Positions 53,101-60,658 of a DNA stretch of 64,000 bases are shown piece by piece. The notes below the pieces were generated by a model, which worked only from the letters and a program-made list of their open reading frames with translations, ran no database searches and was not told where the DNA came from. Both the position numbers and the translations under genes were made by a program. The first letter of the stretch is position 1; the number at the start of each line of letters is the position of its first letter. Source of the stretch: Nocardia arthritidis (lineage in GTDB: Bacteria > Actinomycetota > Actinomycetes > Mycobacteriales > Mycobacteriaceae); assembly GCF_011801145.1 (NCBI RefSeq), contig NZ_CP046172.1, forward strand, positions 3,038,001 to 3,102,000, written 5' to 3'.

Positions 53101-54673
53101 TGACGGCGACCGGGTTCGGCGGACCGAGATCGCCTATGACATCGTCGGGAACCGCACCGCGCTGGTCCGCGATGGGCAAGCAACCCGCTACCTGTACGAC
53201 ATCGCCGACCAACTGATCGCGGTGGAGTCGACCGGACGGCGGATCCGTTACCGCTACAACTCGGCGGGTCAGCTCAGCGAGGAGTCCGACGGCGATATCC
53301 GGCACCGCATCCACTACAACGGCCTCGGCCGGCCCAGCGAGCTCGAGCGCACCCGCGCGTGGGCGGCCGAACGGATCGTTCCGGTGTTCGACGGCGACGG
53401 TCTGCTGGTGCGGTTGGGTTTGCGGGCCGGAGACGACGACGCACCGGAAACCACGGTCCAGTATCGGTGGAACGTCGGCGAGTCGATCCCACCGATACTC
53501 ACCCAGCAGGTGCACACCGCGGTGCCGCAGGCGAATGATCTTGCCCCGCTTGGCCGTTCGCTCGCGTCCGCGCGGTTCACCTACGGCTACGGCCGGACGT
53601 TCGCCACTACCTGCCACGGCTCGGTGAACTTCGCGCGGGACGCGTATGCCTCGGCGATCTCGACCGAGGCGACTCGGCCCTGGGTGCATGCGTCCGGCTA
53701 CGACGCGTTCGGGCGGCCCGATGCGGTCGAGCCCGACCGGGCGCCGTTGCTCGCGCCGCGGATTCCGCGCTTCGGCTATCGCGGTGAGCTCGTGCTCGAT
53801 TCGCTCACCGACCTGCGTGCCCGGCTCTACGACAGCGCGCTCGGACGGTTCACCACCCGTGACCCGTTGACCGTGCTGGGGCAGAGCGCGCTCGCCAACA
53901 ACCCGTACGCCTATGTGCGCAACGATCCGCTGAACCGGGTCGATCCGGAAGGCACCTGGTCGTTCGGGTTCGCGGGCCTGCCGATCCTGCCGGTGTTGCA
54001 GCCGTCGTTCCTCGATCCGTGCAATGGAAATCCGAACCGGGACAACAGCATCGGCTCGCACCTGAAGTGCTTCCAGAACCAGCGGTTGCTGTACACCCGC
54101 GGCGTCTTCACCCAGGCCGCGCTCAACGGCGACAACGACGCGCTGAAGGATCTGGCCACCCGCCAGCCCCGGCAGATCGAGCGGGCAGGCCAGGCACTGG
54201 CCATCGCCCAACTCGACTGGAACCGCATCGGATTCTGGGATCTGCACCCGCTCATCGGAGTAATACCGGTCGACTACAACGTGGACTGGGAGGTCGGCGC
54301 GCCGCGCGGCATGCAGTACGGCTTCCGCATCGATATCATGACCGAGGAAAAGCACATGTTCGAGGTCAAGAAGTGGACGGGCATCGGCACCGTCCAGGAT
54401 GTGCAGAACCAGCTCAACGATTATCAGAGCCTGCTGGCGTACTGGTCGATAATGACCGATTTCTCGACGGAACTGCAGAACTGGGCGGCCCGGTTCGACA
54501 TCGGTAGCGGTATCGGCAACAAGCTCGGGTTCTCACACAAGTGGATCTATGTCTGGGGTCTCGGCAACCGGCCGGGGCACATCTATGTGGCCGCGGAGGA
54601 GGACGTACCGGACTGCAGCTACCAGACGGCCATGCTGCGTGAGCCCGGGCAGCGACCGGGACAAGTGGTGTAG
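50132..54673 (+). CDS. Rhs-repeat polymorphic toxin with C-terminal PD-(D/E)xK-like nuclease domain
   Basis: 1513 residues from the GTG at 50132; the natural start was probably ATG 50092 (see frameshift). The N-terminal DUF6531-type segment (GNFTHTVGDLPTPEGLLSWV) leads into about 25-30 YD repeats (about residues 150-1180; pattern GRVxxxxDPxGxxTxYxYD). The Rhs core ends with LYDSALGRFTTRDP, NPYAYVRNDPLNRVDPEG (D1271-G1274). The last about 239 residues are the variable toxin module with D1401 in RIDIM and E1411-V-K1413 in MFEVKKW, a nuclease signature; E in DWEVG may be a further ligand. The shell should enclose and release the toxin. No signal peptide or secretion domain is seen. Confidence 0.88.
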   Translation: MFGTHSGYAYVGSGVHAATGNFTHTVGDLPTPEGLLSWVRTYNSRDDRVSALGRGWTAAHLARIEPEPDGDVLFHDTDGRILRFVRDPSGGYRRPQDLDADLARNDDGRFTLRYFCGEVWLFDGDGRVLFWLYEGRRVDFERDGERLTALIYSAGRRIDLEYGPEGFLSRVRTDDGRAVTYAYDGPLLISVTAADATQTHFTYTDAGLLATVTDPDRVELLTNDYDQAGRVAHQELAGKGGIAIEYDDQRTRVRTTPAGALTVFDHDTTARVVAVTDPLGNRTIFAYNADGRLVDATLPSGARIERGYDANGDLVSSSWAGVAETWTFDDAHRILSDTDGVSATTHFEYSGASHLPVSVTTQSGARTAYRYSNGLVVASTDPDGDTIRFDYDEHRLLVARIDAEGQRTSYRYDAAGRVIEVTTPRQETTTYAYDDAGRPVSVTDPMGGVTRYTYSSAGRLTETVSPGEATTRNTYDELGRLVATTNAMDGTTTFAYDESGNVSTVRRPDGVEATLQHDSLDRITTMTQPDFGTVSYEYDADGNKAVETTPKGATRTTWNRGNPVEVTGPDGAVVRYAYDGINRITSVTAPDGAVWQTNYDDERRTVTSVDPLGAATTEHLTAAGHRHTVIDALGRRTCYRYDKAGRVSEIIDPEGGRTRFTYDGNGRQLAVTTPAGLVTRHEYENGRRIAEVDPRGWITRYEYDARGNLHRIIQPTGATTTYVHSADNRLLRVIDPRGGITRYEHDAADNILSMTDAKGAVTRFEHDRAGRRTAITDPLGRTTRREYDGSGRLAALIMPSGKAIHFSYDAAGRLTRMAGDDGTEVRYEYDRAGRRVAMTDATGTTRYEYDRAGRLTKVIEPDGGEITTTYDKAGQRTELRYPDGATVRYRYDLNGRLVGLRDCAAGEAVYAVDPDGRLITEQLPGGWERHYGYDGGLLAAFEERRANVRAIRTRLVRDPDGRIIEQHDLDAVLEYSYDSSGELVSIAENHDGDRVRRTEIAYDIVGNRTALVRDGQATRYLYDIADQLIAVESTGRRIRYRYNSAGQLSEESDGDIRHRIHYNGLGRPSELERTRAWAAERIVPVFDGDGLLVRLGLRAGDDDAPETTVQYRWNVGESIPPILTQQVHTAVPQANDLAPLGRSLASARFTYGYGRTFATTCHGSVNFARDAYASAISTEATRPWVHASGYDAFGRPDAVEPDRAPLLAPRIPRFGYRGELVLDSLTDLRARLYDSALGRFTTRDPLTVLGQSALANNPYAYVRNDPLNRVDPEGTWSFGFAGLPILPVLQPSFLDPCNGNPNRDNSIGSHLKCFQNQRLLYTRGVFTQAALNGDNDALKDLATRQPRQIERAGQALAIAQLDWNRIGFWDLHPLIGVIPVDYNVDWEVGAPRGMQYGFRIDIMTEEKHMFEVKKWTGIGTVQDVQNQLNDYQSLLAYWSIMTDFSTELQNWAARFDIGSGIGNKLGFSHKWIYVWGLGNRPGHIYVAAEEDVPDCSYQTAMLREPGQRPGQVV

Positions 54674-54697
54674 CGCAACCGAATTCGAGGAGTTCCG

Positions 54698-55651
54698 ATG
54701 GTGATCCGGGTGCGGCGTGAACTGCGCGGCAAGCTGCACTCGGATCAGACCGTGTTGTTCGTGGTGCGCTCACCCGACGCCGAGCGCCTGGCGGCGGGTA
54801 TGGCGGCGGCGCGGGCGGCCGTCTACGAGATGGATGGTCCGTCCTACGTGTCCGAGCCGATCCCGATCCCCGACGGGCGGCTCGTCATGGTCGACTTCGG
54901 GGACGTGCCACCGCAACTGCGTCTCGAATTGCCCGAGGTGGTCTCGGCCGCGCTCACCTCGGCCGGAATCGAGGACGCGAGTATCGAACCGGCCCCTCGG
55001 ATGGGCGAACGCTTTGCGGCACTGAACCGTTTCATGCCCGTGACCCGGGCGTGGTTACGGGGTCTCGACCCGCCCGGCCGTCCCCGGGTCCTGGCCCGGC
55101 CACCGGAGTCGCTGATATCCGCCGGACGGCAATGGTTGCGCGACGAATATCAGGACGGCGATGAACTGCTGACCCTGGCCATCTCCGCCGAAATCCCGCT
55201 GATCTGGGACCAATTCACCCCGATCGTCGGAGCCCTGCTCGGCTCGCGCGCGCCGTTGCCGCATCCGACTCCGGTGCTCACCACCGACTTCCGCACCCGC
55301 GCCGCAAGCGCCGAATTCGGGACGCTGTTCGGTTTCGGTGTCCTACTCACCGCCGGCGGCGCGAACTGGTCCACTGCGGACCTCGCCCCGCGCATGCTCC
55401 GACAGCGAGATCTGATCCGCGCCAACACCGAACACCTCGCGTGGGCCGCCATCGGAATCGACCCGCTCGACCGCGACCTGCTGATCCCGCAGACACAGGC
55501 CACCGAAATCGCCGACCCGGCGACCGCCGCCTGGTATCGGCTGTTTTCCCCCGAACAACTCGACGCCCTCGGCGGTCCGCCGCCCGGCGCCGTCGAATTG
55601 CCGGGCGGCCGGGTGGAATCGACCGTCGGTGAGCCCGGAGCCTCCGCATGA
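54698..55651 (+). CDS. candidate immunity protein to the Rhs toxin
   Basis: 317 residues, starting 25 bp after the toxin stop, with GAGGAGTTCCG before the ATG. No known immunity family was recognised. The protein is soluble and acidic-rich, with a beta-alpha N-terminus (KLHSDQTVLFVVRSPDAERL) and WLRDEYQDGDELLTLAISAE in the middle; the C-terminus is low-complexity. The immunity role rests on position directly after a variable Rhs toxin, as in known polymorphic toxin loci. An accessory role is also possible. Confidence 0.6.
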   Translation: MVIRVRRELRGKLHSDQTVLFVVRSPDAERLAAGMAAARAAVYEMDGPSYVSEPIPIPDGRLVMVDFGDVPPQLRLELPEVVSAALTSAGIEDASIEPAPRMGERFAALNRFMPVTRAWLRGLDPPGRPRVLARPPESLISAGRQWLRDEYQDGDELLTLAISAEIPLIWDQFTPIVGALLGSRAPLPHPTPVLTTDFRTRAASAEFGTLFGFGVLLTAGGANWSTADLAPRMLRQRDLIRANTEHLAWAAIGIDPLDRDLLIPQTQATEIADPATAAWYRLFSPEQLDALGGPPPGAVELPGGRVESTVGEPGASA

Positions 55652-55756
55652 TCAGTCCCGGCCGCGTAGGACGCCGGCTAGTCCACAGTGGCTGTCGCCT
55701 CGAGCAGGCTGTAGCGGGGCAACGCGCCTACCGCAACCGTGGGTGATCTCGGTAGC

Positions 55757-56215
55757 TCAGGCGGGGTCCGCGCGGAAGACCGCGATCCGGTCTGCCGCGG
55801 CCTCGAAGGAAGCCGGGTCGCCAGGTGCGGCAACGACTCCGGTCCGGAGGAAGAAGTCGACGCCACGCGGCACCTGCACCGGGAACTCCCGCACGATCGA
55901 CCGCCGCTCCTCGGTCGCGATCTCGACCAGCTTCACGTGCTGTTCTCGCTTCCCGCGCGCGAGCACACCCCATCCCGACACGCGGGCATTCTTGACCCAC
56001 CCGGTAGCGCCGACCGACAGGATGTACTGCTTGCCGCCCACGGTGATCGGCGATACGGGGGTGGTGATCATCTTCCCCGACTTCCGTCCCGGCACCGTGA
56101 GCAGATGGAACGTGAAGAAGGCGATTCCCCGCCGCTGCAAAAAGATGATCACCCGGTTGAGGTATTTCAGCCATCCCGGTAGACCGGTGACGGATTCCTT
56201 TTCACCACTTGCCAT
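55757..56215 (-). CDS. Ddn-like deazaflavin (F420)-dependent nitroreductase-family protein
   Basis: 152 residues from ATG 56215. The split-barrel fold shows LNRVIIFLQRRGIAFFTFHL, VPGRKSGKMITTPVSPI, QYILSVGATGWVKNARVSGW and EIATEERRSIVREFPVQVP. It resembles M. tuberculosis Ddn and relatives that reduce quinones using F420. Substrate unknown. It follows two small genes on the same strand. Confidence 0.88.
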   Translation of the reverse strand: MASGEKESVTGLPGWLKYLNRVIIFLQRRGIAFFTFHLLTVPGRKSGKMITTPVSPITVGGKQYILSVGATGWVKNARVSGWGVLARGKREQHVKLVEIATEERRSIVREFPVQVPRGVDFFLRTGVVAAPGDPASFEAAADRIAVFRADPA

Positions 56216-56219
56216 TTCG

Positions 56220-56408
56220 CTACATTCCTTCATTGCACGGGACGAACATTCCAACCGTACGTCGTCTATCACCGGTCATGGTTCGGGTTCGGGTGGTTGC
56301 GATGTCGCGCGACGGGAGCAGACCCGCACCCAGGTCGCGCATTCCGGCCAGCGCGACGGTGGCCGTCAGCACGGCGATGGTGGTGGCGATGGCGAGCAGT
56401 GTTGTCAG
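56220..56408 (-). CDS. small membrane protein with CTG start (doubtful)
   Basis: A 62-codon frame that begins with CTG overlapping the DUF302 stop (CTGA) and ends 5 bp before the Ddn-like start. One membrane helix (LLAIATTIAVLTATVALAG) and a basic C-terminus. No ATG, GTG or TTG is usable, so translation would need a rare CTG start. The coupled position is the main support. Confidence 0.35.
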   Translation of the reverse strand: MTTLLAIATTIAVLTATVALAGMRDLGAGLLPSRDIATTRTRTMTGDRRRTVGMFVPCNEGM

Positions 56409-56815
56409 GTGGTGAGTGTCGCTATCGCGGTGCGCAGTCGAGCGGTGGCCTCGTCGGCGACCTTGCCGATCTCGGGGACGTCGACGGTTTCGGCCATCAT
56501 GTGCGGGTCGACGGCCTCCACGGTCACGGTGTCGGTGCCGGTGCTGCGGACGACCACGTTGCACGGCAGCAGCAACCCGATCCTCGGTTCGGCTTGCAGT
56601 GCGCGGTGGGCCAAGGGCGGATTGCAGGCGCCGAGGATCAGGTAATCGTCCATCTCGGCGCCAAGCTTGGCTCGCATGGTCGCGCGCACGTCGATCTCGG
56701 TCAGAATGCCGAAACCCTGCTCCGCCAACGCCTTCCGTGTTCGGTCCACCGCATCGGCGAACGACGTGCGCAATATCGCCGATAACGGCTCGGACATCGA
56801 TGAAGACTCGGGCAT
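56405..56815 (-). CDS. DUF302 protein
   Basis: 136 residues from ATG 56815, with AAAGG upstream. Core motifs: SFADAVDRTRKALAEQGFGI, LTEIDVRATMRAKLG, DYLILGACNPPLAHRALQA and IGLLLPCNVVVRSTG. DUF302 proteins are widespread with metal and redox stress genes. A P-type ATPase remnant lies just upstream on the same strand, which fits a former metal-stress cluster. Confidence 0.9.
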   Translation of the reverse strand: MPESSSMSEPLSAILRTSFADAVDRTRKALAEQGFGILTEIDVRATMRAKLGAEMDDYLILGACNPPLAHRALQAEPRIGLLLPCNVVVRSTGTDTVTVEAVDPHMMAETVDVPEIGKVADEATARLRTAIATLTT

Positions 56816-57027
56816 TGTCGATCGCCTTTCATTGCGGTTCGCTACGGCGAATGTCGGTGCGTAAGTGACACTCAGGCGGGTGTGCCGGTGCCGAGGGTTC
56901 GGAGGCGGCGGGTGTACTCCTCTCACCATGCGGGTACCGCGGCGACCGAGGATACGGCCGAATAGCACCACCGGCCGGGACCACGGACCCCAACTCACCG
57001 TCCTGGATCGGGCCGTGTCGGTCTCGA

Positions 57028-57242
57028 TCAGTTGGGCTCACCGATCCGCGGTGCCGTCCAACCGGATTCGAGTAAACAGGTGACAGCGCAACCAGCCGGT
57101 ACAGCGACGTGGTCGGCCCGTCCCTGTACCGGCAGCCGCAGCCGCTTCAGCGACAGCGCGTTGACCGCGACGATCAGGCTGGAACCCGACATCGATAGTG
57201 CGGCGATCTCCGGGCGCAGTGTCAGCCCGAACGCGGGCTCGT
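57028..57242 (-). pseudogene. P-type heavy-metal ATPase C-terminal remnant
   Basis: The minus frame reads PAFGLTLRPEIAALSMSGSS and then LIVAVNALSLKRLRLP before a stop at 57028-57030. This is the last membrane helix and tail typical of Cu/heavy-metal P-type ATPases (PxxAxxxMxxSSxxVxxNxLRLRR). The homology breaks near 57242. With no upstream ATPase domains in the window, it is a decayed fragment. Confidence 0.75.
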
Positions 57243-57302
57243 AATCTCGAGATTCGGGCGTATCGTCGGCGGCAACAACGCTCTCGAAGGAGATGCGGCA
57301 CA

Positions 57303-57587
57303 GTGGGGAGAACGTTCAGGTCAGGCAAGGCATCTGCTGGTTATCGGATCGCCGAGGGAGTATTCGGGCTGCTCCTCTTTCTCCTGTGCGTGTTTGCCGG
57401 GTTCAGCGCCGGTTACGAGAGCGCTGGGCGCCTCGGGTGGATTGGTACTCCGGGCAGCGTCACCGTGTCCCAATGCCACCGCGACGACAAGAAAATCTGT
57501 GATGGCGCGTTCGTACCCGATAGCGGCGGCGCAGGTTCGACGCCTATCGTTGTCGGGGGCGGCCCTTACCACCGCGGTGCGATACTT
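57303..57587 (+). pseudogene. 5' half of two-pass membrane protein split by IS21
   Basis: GTG 57303 (AAGGAGATG upstream) reads 95 residues: MGRTFRSGKASAGYRIAEGV, a helix (FGLLLFLLCVFAGFSAGY), then an external part with cysteines (VSQCHRDDKKICDGAFV) to GGPYHRGAIL. The IS21 element follows at 57588, after which the frame stops at 57605. Joining to 60224 restores the frame; see the 3' half. Confidence 0.8.
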
Positions 57588-57613
57588 TGTCGCCTGCCAG
57601 CCTGAAGGGACCA
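57588..57613 (+). repeat. IS21 left terminal inverted repeat
   Basis: 26 bp beginning TGTCGCCTGCCAG and ending AAGGGACCA. It matches the right end with 22 of 26 bases identical. TACTT (57583-57587) directly precedes it as the target duplication. Confidence 0.85.
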
Positions 57614-57693
57614 TTGGGTTGCCATGAGCATGGGACCGGGTTGGGTCCGGTCGCGGGCCGTGTGCTGATGGTGGCCGACGATCGGGCTGTTGG

Positions 57694-58509
57694 TCAATCC
57701 GAGTGGGCCGGATCGGCTGGTTTGCCGCGGCGGGGCTTCTGCCGTTGCCGGTAGGATTCGCCCTCGACGACGAGTTCGTAGGCCGCGGACTGGAGCCGGT
57801 CCATCGCCGATTGCGCCAGCAGTGGGTCGGCCATCATGGTCAGGATCTCCGGAGGTTCCCGGTTGCTGGTGATCACCGTGGAGGCCTTGCGGTGGCGCTC
57901 GACGATCAGTTCGTAGAAGTCGTTGGTCTCGGGTGCTTCGAGTCGGTGCAGGGCCAGGTCATCGATGATCAGCAAGTCGACGCGGTGCAGTTTGCGCATC
58001 TCGTCTTCGTAGCTGCTGTCGAGGCGTGCTCCGCGCAGTCGTTTGAACAGTTTGTCGGCGCGTTCGGTGTGAACAGTGTGGTGGCGGCGGACCGCGATGT
58101 GTCCTAATGCGTTGGCCAGGAACGTCTTTCCGACCCCGACCGGCCCCATGATCAATACGTTGTAGGCGTCGGCGAGGAACCTCATCGAGGTGAGTTCGGC
58201 CCAGAGTTCGCGGTCGAAGGTGACCGCGGTCGAGTCGTCCCATGCCGCCAGGTGCATCTGCGGGTCCAGGTGGGCGGTCTTGGCGCGGCGTTGCTCGGAT
58301 TGCCGGTCGCGGCGGGCGACCTCGTCGGCGAACAGCATTTCCAGGAAATCGTGGTGCGGCAGCCGATTCGACCGTGCCAACGCCAACCGCTCGGGGAGGG
58401 TGTCCAGGAGCTGGCCGAGCTTGAGCCTGCGCATCAGCGACTTCAGCTCCGGGGTGATCTCGATCGGTTTGACCGCCGGGTCGGCGGCGGGACGGCGAGT
58501 GGCGCTCAT
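57694..58509 (-). CDS. istB: IS21 helper ATPase IstB
   Basis: 271 residues. DnaA-like AAA+ ATPase with Walker A GPVGVGKTFLANALGH, Walker B VDLLIIDDLAL and sensor VITSNREPPE. The N-terminal IstB region includes LKSLMRRLKLGQLLDTLPERL (start of the clamp part). It stimulates and targets the IstA transposase. Its start overlaps the istA stop by 4 bp. Confidence 0.95.
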   Translation of the reverse strand: MSATRRPAADPAVKPIEITPELKSLMRRLKLGQLLDTLPERLALARSNRLPHHDFLEMLFADEVARRDRQSEQRRAKTAHLDPQMHLAAWDDSTAVTFDRELWAELTSMRFLADAYNVLIMGPVGVGKTFLANALGHIAVRRHHTVHTERADKLFKRLRGARLDSSYEDEMRKLHRVDLLIIDDLALHRLEAPETNDFYELIVERHRKASTVITSNREPPEILTMMADPLLAQSAMDRLQSAAYELVVEGESYRQRQKPRRGKPADPAHSD

Positions 58510-60053
58510 GACGGCCTCCTGACCGCGAAATCGGTGGTGGAACGGACGAACCGGGACGGAGCCGGTGGCGGCAGCAGCGTCAGCTGCTGACCGGTGGTGG
58601 CGCGGGTGAGCATGCGGTCGATGACGCCGACGTCGACGACCTCGGCGTCCAGTGCTCGGCGGCAGGCATCGTCGACGGCGTCGGCGCCGTGGCGGCGCAC
58701 CAGCCCGAGCAGCCGGTAGACCTGCCGCATCTTCGTCCAGGGCAGTGGATGCTCGAGGACCGCCGCCGCATAGGAACCGACATGAGCGCCGTGATCGAAT
58801 GCTTTGCGTTGCAACGTATTCAGGTCTCGCATCGCATAGGCGGTGAGCTCGCTGGGCAGGTCGGCCGGATCGGTTTGGCGGCGACCGGCTCCGACTCGGG
58901 GGTGGACCTTGATCAACTCGCCACGGAAGTAGAGCTTCACCGTCTGCGAGTCGACGCGGGCGGACAGGCGCTGCCCGACGAGATCACCGGGAATGCTGTA
59001 GAGCGCCTGACAAATCTGAACATGCCGGTCCGGGGCGACCTTCGGGTTCACCCAGGTCGGAATATCGAAGGCAGTGTCGGGCAACGGTTTCAGCTTCGGG
59101 TGCTCGTCGGTGGTGAACACTTCGGCCGGACGTAGTCGCGTGGTGCCATGTATTCTCATTCCCGCGGTCTCCCGGCACCACCGCTGCGCGCGTTCCCGGC
59201 AGTCGGCCAGGTCTCGGAATTGTTCTCCGGCAAAGAAATTCGACCGTGCGTAAGGAACACAGCGTTCGACGCGGGGCTTGTCCTGCGGGCTGCGGATCCG
59301 CGCCGGATCAACCACGAACCCACGAGACTCGGCATATTCGCGGAACGAATCGTTCAACCGGGGATCTGTCGCGTTCGCCCGGTCGACGATGGCTTTCATA
59401 TTGTCCGGGATCGCGACAGCGAACACACCGTCGAAGAACACCCACGCCGCTTCGAATCCGGCGATGACGTCGTTGAGTGTTTCCCGGTAGGTCGGGAAGA
59501 CGAACATGTGCCGCGAATACACCGCGGTGAAGATCAGACCCTTCACCACCCGGCGACGGCCCTCGACGTCGGTCAGCAACCCGAGCCGGCCGAAGTCGAC
59601 CTGCACTTCCGCACCGGGTTCGCAGTCGGCCACCCGCACGGTCGTGCGCCGCTTCCCGAACCCCAATTCCGTTGTGGCGTAACGGTTCAACGTCCGATAC
59701 GACACCACCACGCCACGGCGGGCCAGCAGAATATGAATCTTGGTCAGGGTCAGGCCCTGATCCAGCCATTGTTTGATCTGCTCGGACTGACCGGCGAGTG
59801 TCTCCCACACATCGCTCTTACCGTTCGGTCGAGACCTGCGAACCCCGGCGATCACCGCCGCCAGCAGCTCATCGGTCAACTGCTCCACACCCTCGTCGCG
59901 GTCCACGCCACACGACTGCGCTCGCTCGACATACCGGCGCACCGTCTTGCGGTCAGTGCCCGACAGCCGGGCCACCTCCCGCAAGCCGCGACCCTGCAGC
60001 CATAGCCGCAGCATCTCCCTGATCTCGATCACCGAAACCTCCCGGTAGCTCAT
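58506..60053 (-). CDS. istA: IS21 transposase IstA
   Basis: 515 residues. N-terminal HTH (GRGLREVARLSGTDRKTVRR) and DDE integrase core: D in AEVQVDFGRLG, D in AIPDNMKAIVD, E in DKPRVERCVPYAR. The C-terminal beta domain (GQRLSARVDSQTVKLYFRG) is present. Complete, so the element may be able to move. It lies upstream of istB in the usual order. Confidence 0.96.
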   Translation of the reverse strand: MSYREVSVIEIREMLRLWLQGRGLREVARLSGTDRKTVRRYVERAQSCGVDRDEGVEQLTDELLAAVIAGVRRSRPNGKSDVWETLAGQSEQIKQWLDQGLTLTKIHILLARRGVVVSYRTLNRYATTELGFGKRRTTVRVADCEPGAEVQVDFGRLGLLTDVEGRRRVVKGLIFTAVYSRHMFVFPTYRETLNDVIAGFEAAWVFFDGVFAVAIPDNMKAIVDRANATDPRLNDSFREYAESRGFVVDPARIRSPQDKPRVERCVPYARSNFFAGEQFRDLADCRERAQRWCRETAGMRIHGTTRLRPAEVFTTDEHPKLKPLPDTAFDIPTWVNPKVAPDRHVQICQALYSIPGDLVGQRLSARVDSQTVKLYFRGELIKVHPRVGAGRRQTDPADLPSELTAYAMRDLNTLQRKAFDHGAHVGSYAAAVLEHPLPWTKMRQVYRLLGLVRRHGADAVDDACRRALDAEVVDVGVIDRMLTRATTGQQLTLLPPPAPSRFVRSTTDFAVRRPS

Positions 60054-60101
60054 CTGGCCAATACAGCGGCCGAGCGACCGGAAGCCCCGAAGCCACGCCG
60101 G

Positions 60102-60211
60102 GTGGTCCCATAACTGGCAAAACCGCTAGTCAGGTGGTCCCATCAGTGGCAAACAGGGTGGTCCCATACTCATGGCAAAACCGGCTCCGAAGTGGTCCCT
60201 TCCTCCTGGCA
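60102..60211. repeat. four subterminal IS21 repeats
   Basis: Four copies of GTGGTCCC(A/T)T, each followed 4-8 bp later by TGGCA(A/G), begin near 60102, 60133, 60158 and 60192. The last merges with the right terminal repeat. Such multiple end repeats are binding sites for the IS21 transposase. Confidence 0.75.
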
Positions 60212-60218
60212 GCCGACA
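60193..60218 (-). repeat. IS21 right terminal inverted repeat
   Basis: Read on the minus strand it begins TGTCGGCTGCCAG and ends AAGGGACCA. It is followed on the plus strand by TACTT (60219-60223), the second copy of the target duplication. Confidence 0.85.
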
Positions 60219-60223
60219 TACTT

Positions 60224-60403
60224 CATGTCTTTCGTATCCCCACACCAGAATTGTCCGGGGTGACGATCTATCCTGCCGACACTGCTTACGCAACAGCAGA
60301 AATGATTGCGGGGGTAATATTCATCTTCGTCGCCCTCGGAATCTTCGCCCGCACAATCCATCCCTGGACACACGTGCGATCCATGGCGGATGAAATGCGC
60401 TAG
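60224..60403 (+). pseudogene. 3' half of membrane protein split by IS21
   Basis: In frame with the 5' half after excision: HVFRIPTPELSGVTIYPADT, then helix MIAGVIFIFVALGIFA and tail RTIHPWTHVRSMADEMR. The joined protein would be 154 residues with a helix at each end and an external middle domain. It now has no start of its own. Confidence 0.8.
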
Positions 60404-60658
60404 GAAACCGGATCGGTGGTCGACCGAGTATTTCGGGACGCCCGATCTGTTCGGCCCGCGTGGCGAGAAGTTTCGCGAGCTGCCCGGTCTACAGCTTCGA
60501 CCGCGCCTTCATCGACGCGGCCGTCGCCGCGTTCCGACGCCGCAACAATGTCACGGGTGTCGGTCATGGAGCGCCTGCTCTACCTCGACATCAAGAGCAC
60601 CAGCCTGAGCACTCCTATCGAGGAGCATCGAATCGGGTGGTGCTGGGGGAATCCGTCG
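60404..60658. other. stretch without a supported gene
   Basis: Open frames exist but none has a start signal or known motif. One frame reads CPVYSFDRAFIDAAVAAF, which looks like a scrap of a coding sequence. It may be decayed DNA at the right of the IS21 site. Confidence 0.35.

Larger units (their letters stand above)
57588..60218 (-). mobile_element. IS21-family insertion sequence with TACTT target duplication
   Basis: 2631 bp carrying istA and istB, 26-bp imperfect terminal inverted repeats starting TGTCG[C/G]CTGCCAG, and 5-bp direct repeats TACTT at 57583-57587 and 60219-60223. Extra copies of the pattern TGGTCCCAT..TGGCAAA lie inside the right end, as usual for IS21. Removing the element and one TACTT joins ATA-CTT to CAT-GTC in frame. 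The element looks intact and recent. Confidence 0.92.

Noticed and set aside
50700..53300. Possible CRISPR-like or DNA tandem repeat array
   Set aside because: The repeats are codon-level YD motifs in one reading frame with variable spacing and sequence, not identical repeats with spacers.
51524..54355. 943-codon minus-strand reading frame across the rhs gene
   Set aside because: It mirrors the repeats of the rhs frame, has no ribosome binding site and no domain; high GC at third positions keeps the antisense frame open.
57592..60214. IS21 ends placed at TGCCAG/CTGGCA with a GCC duplication
   Set aside because: Extending outward gives matching TGTCG ends and a 5-bp TACTT duplication that also restores the host reading frame, which is much better supported.
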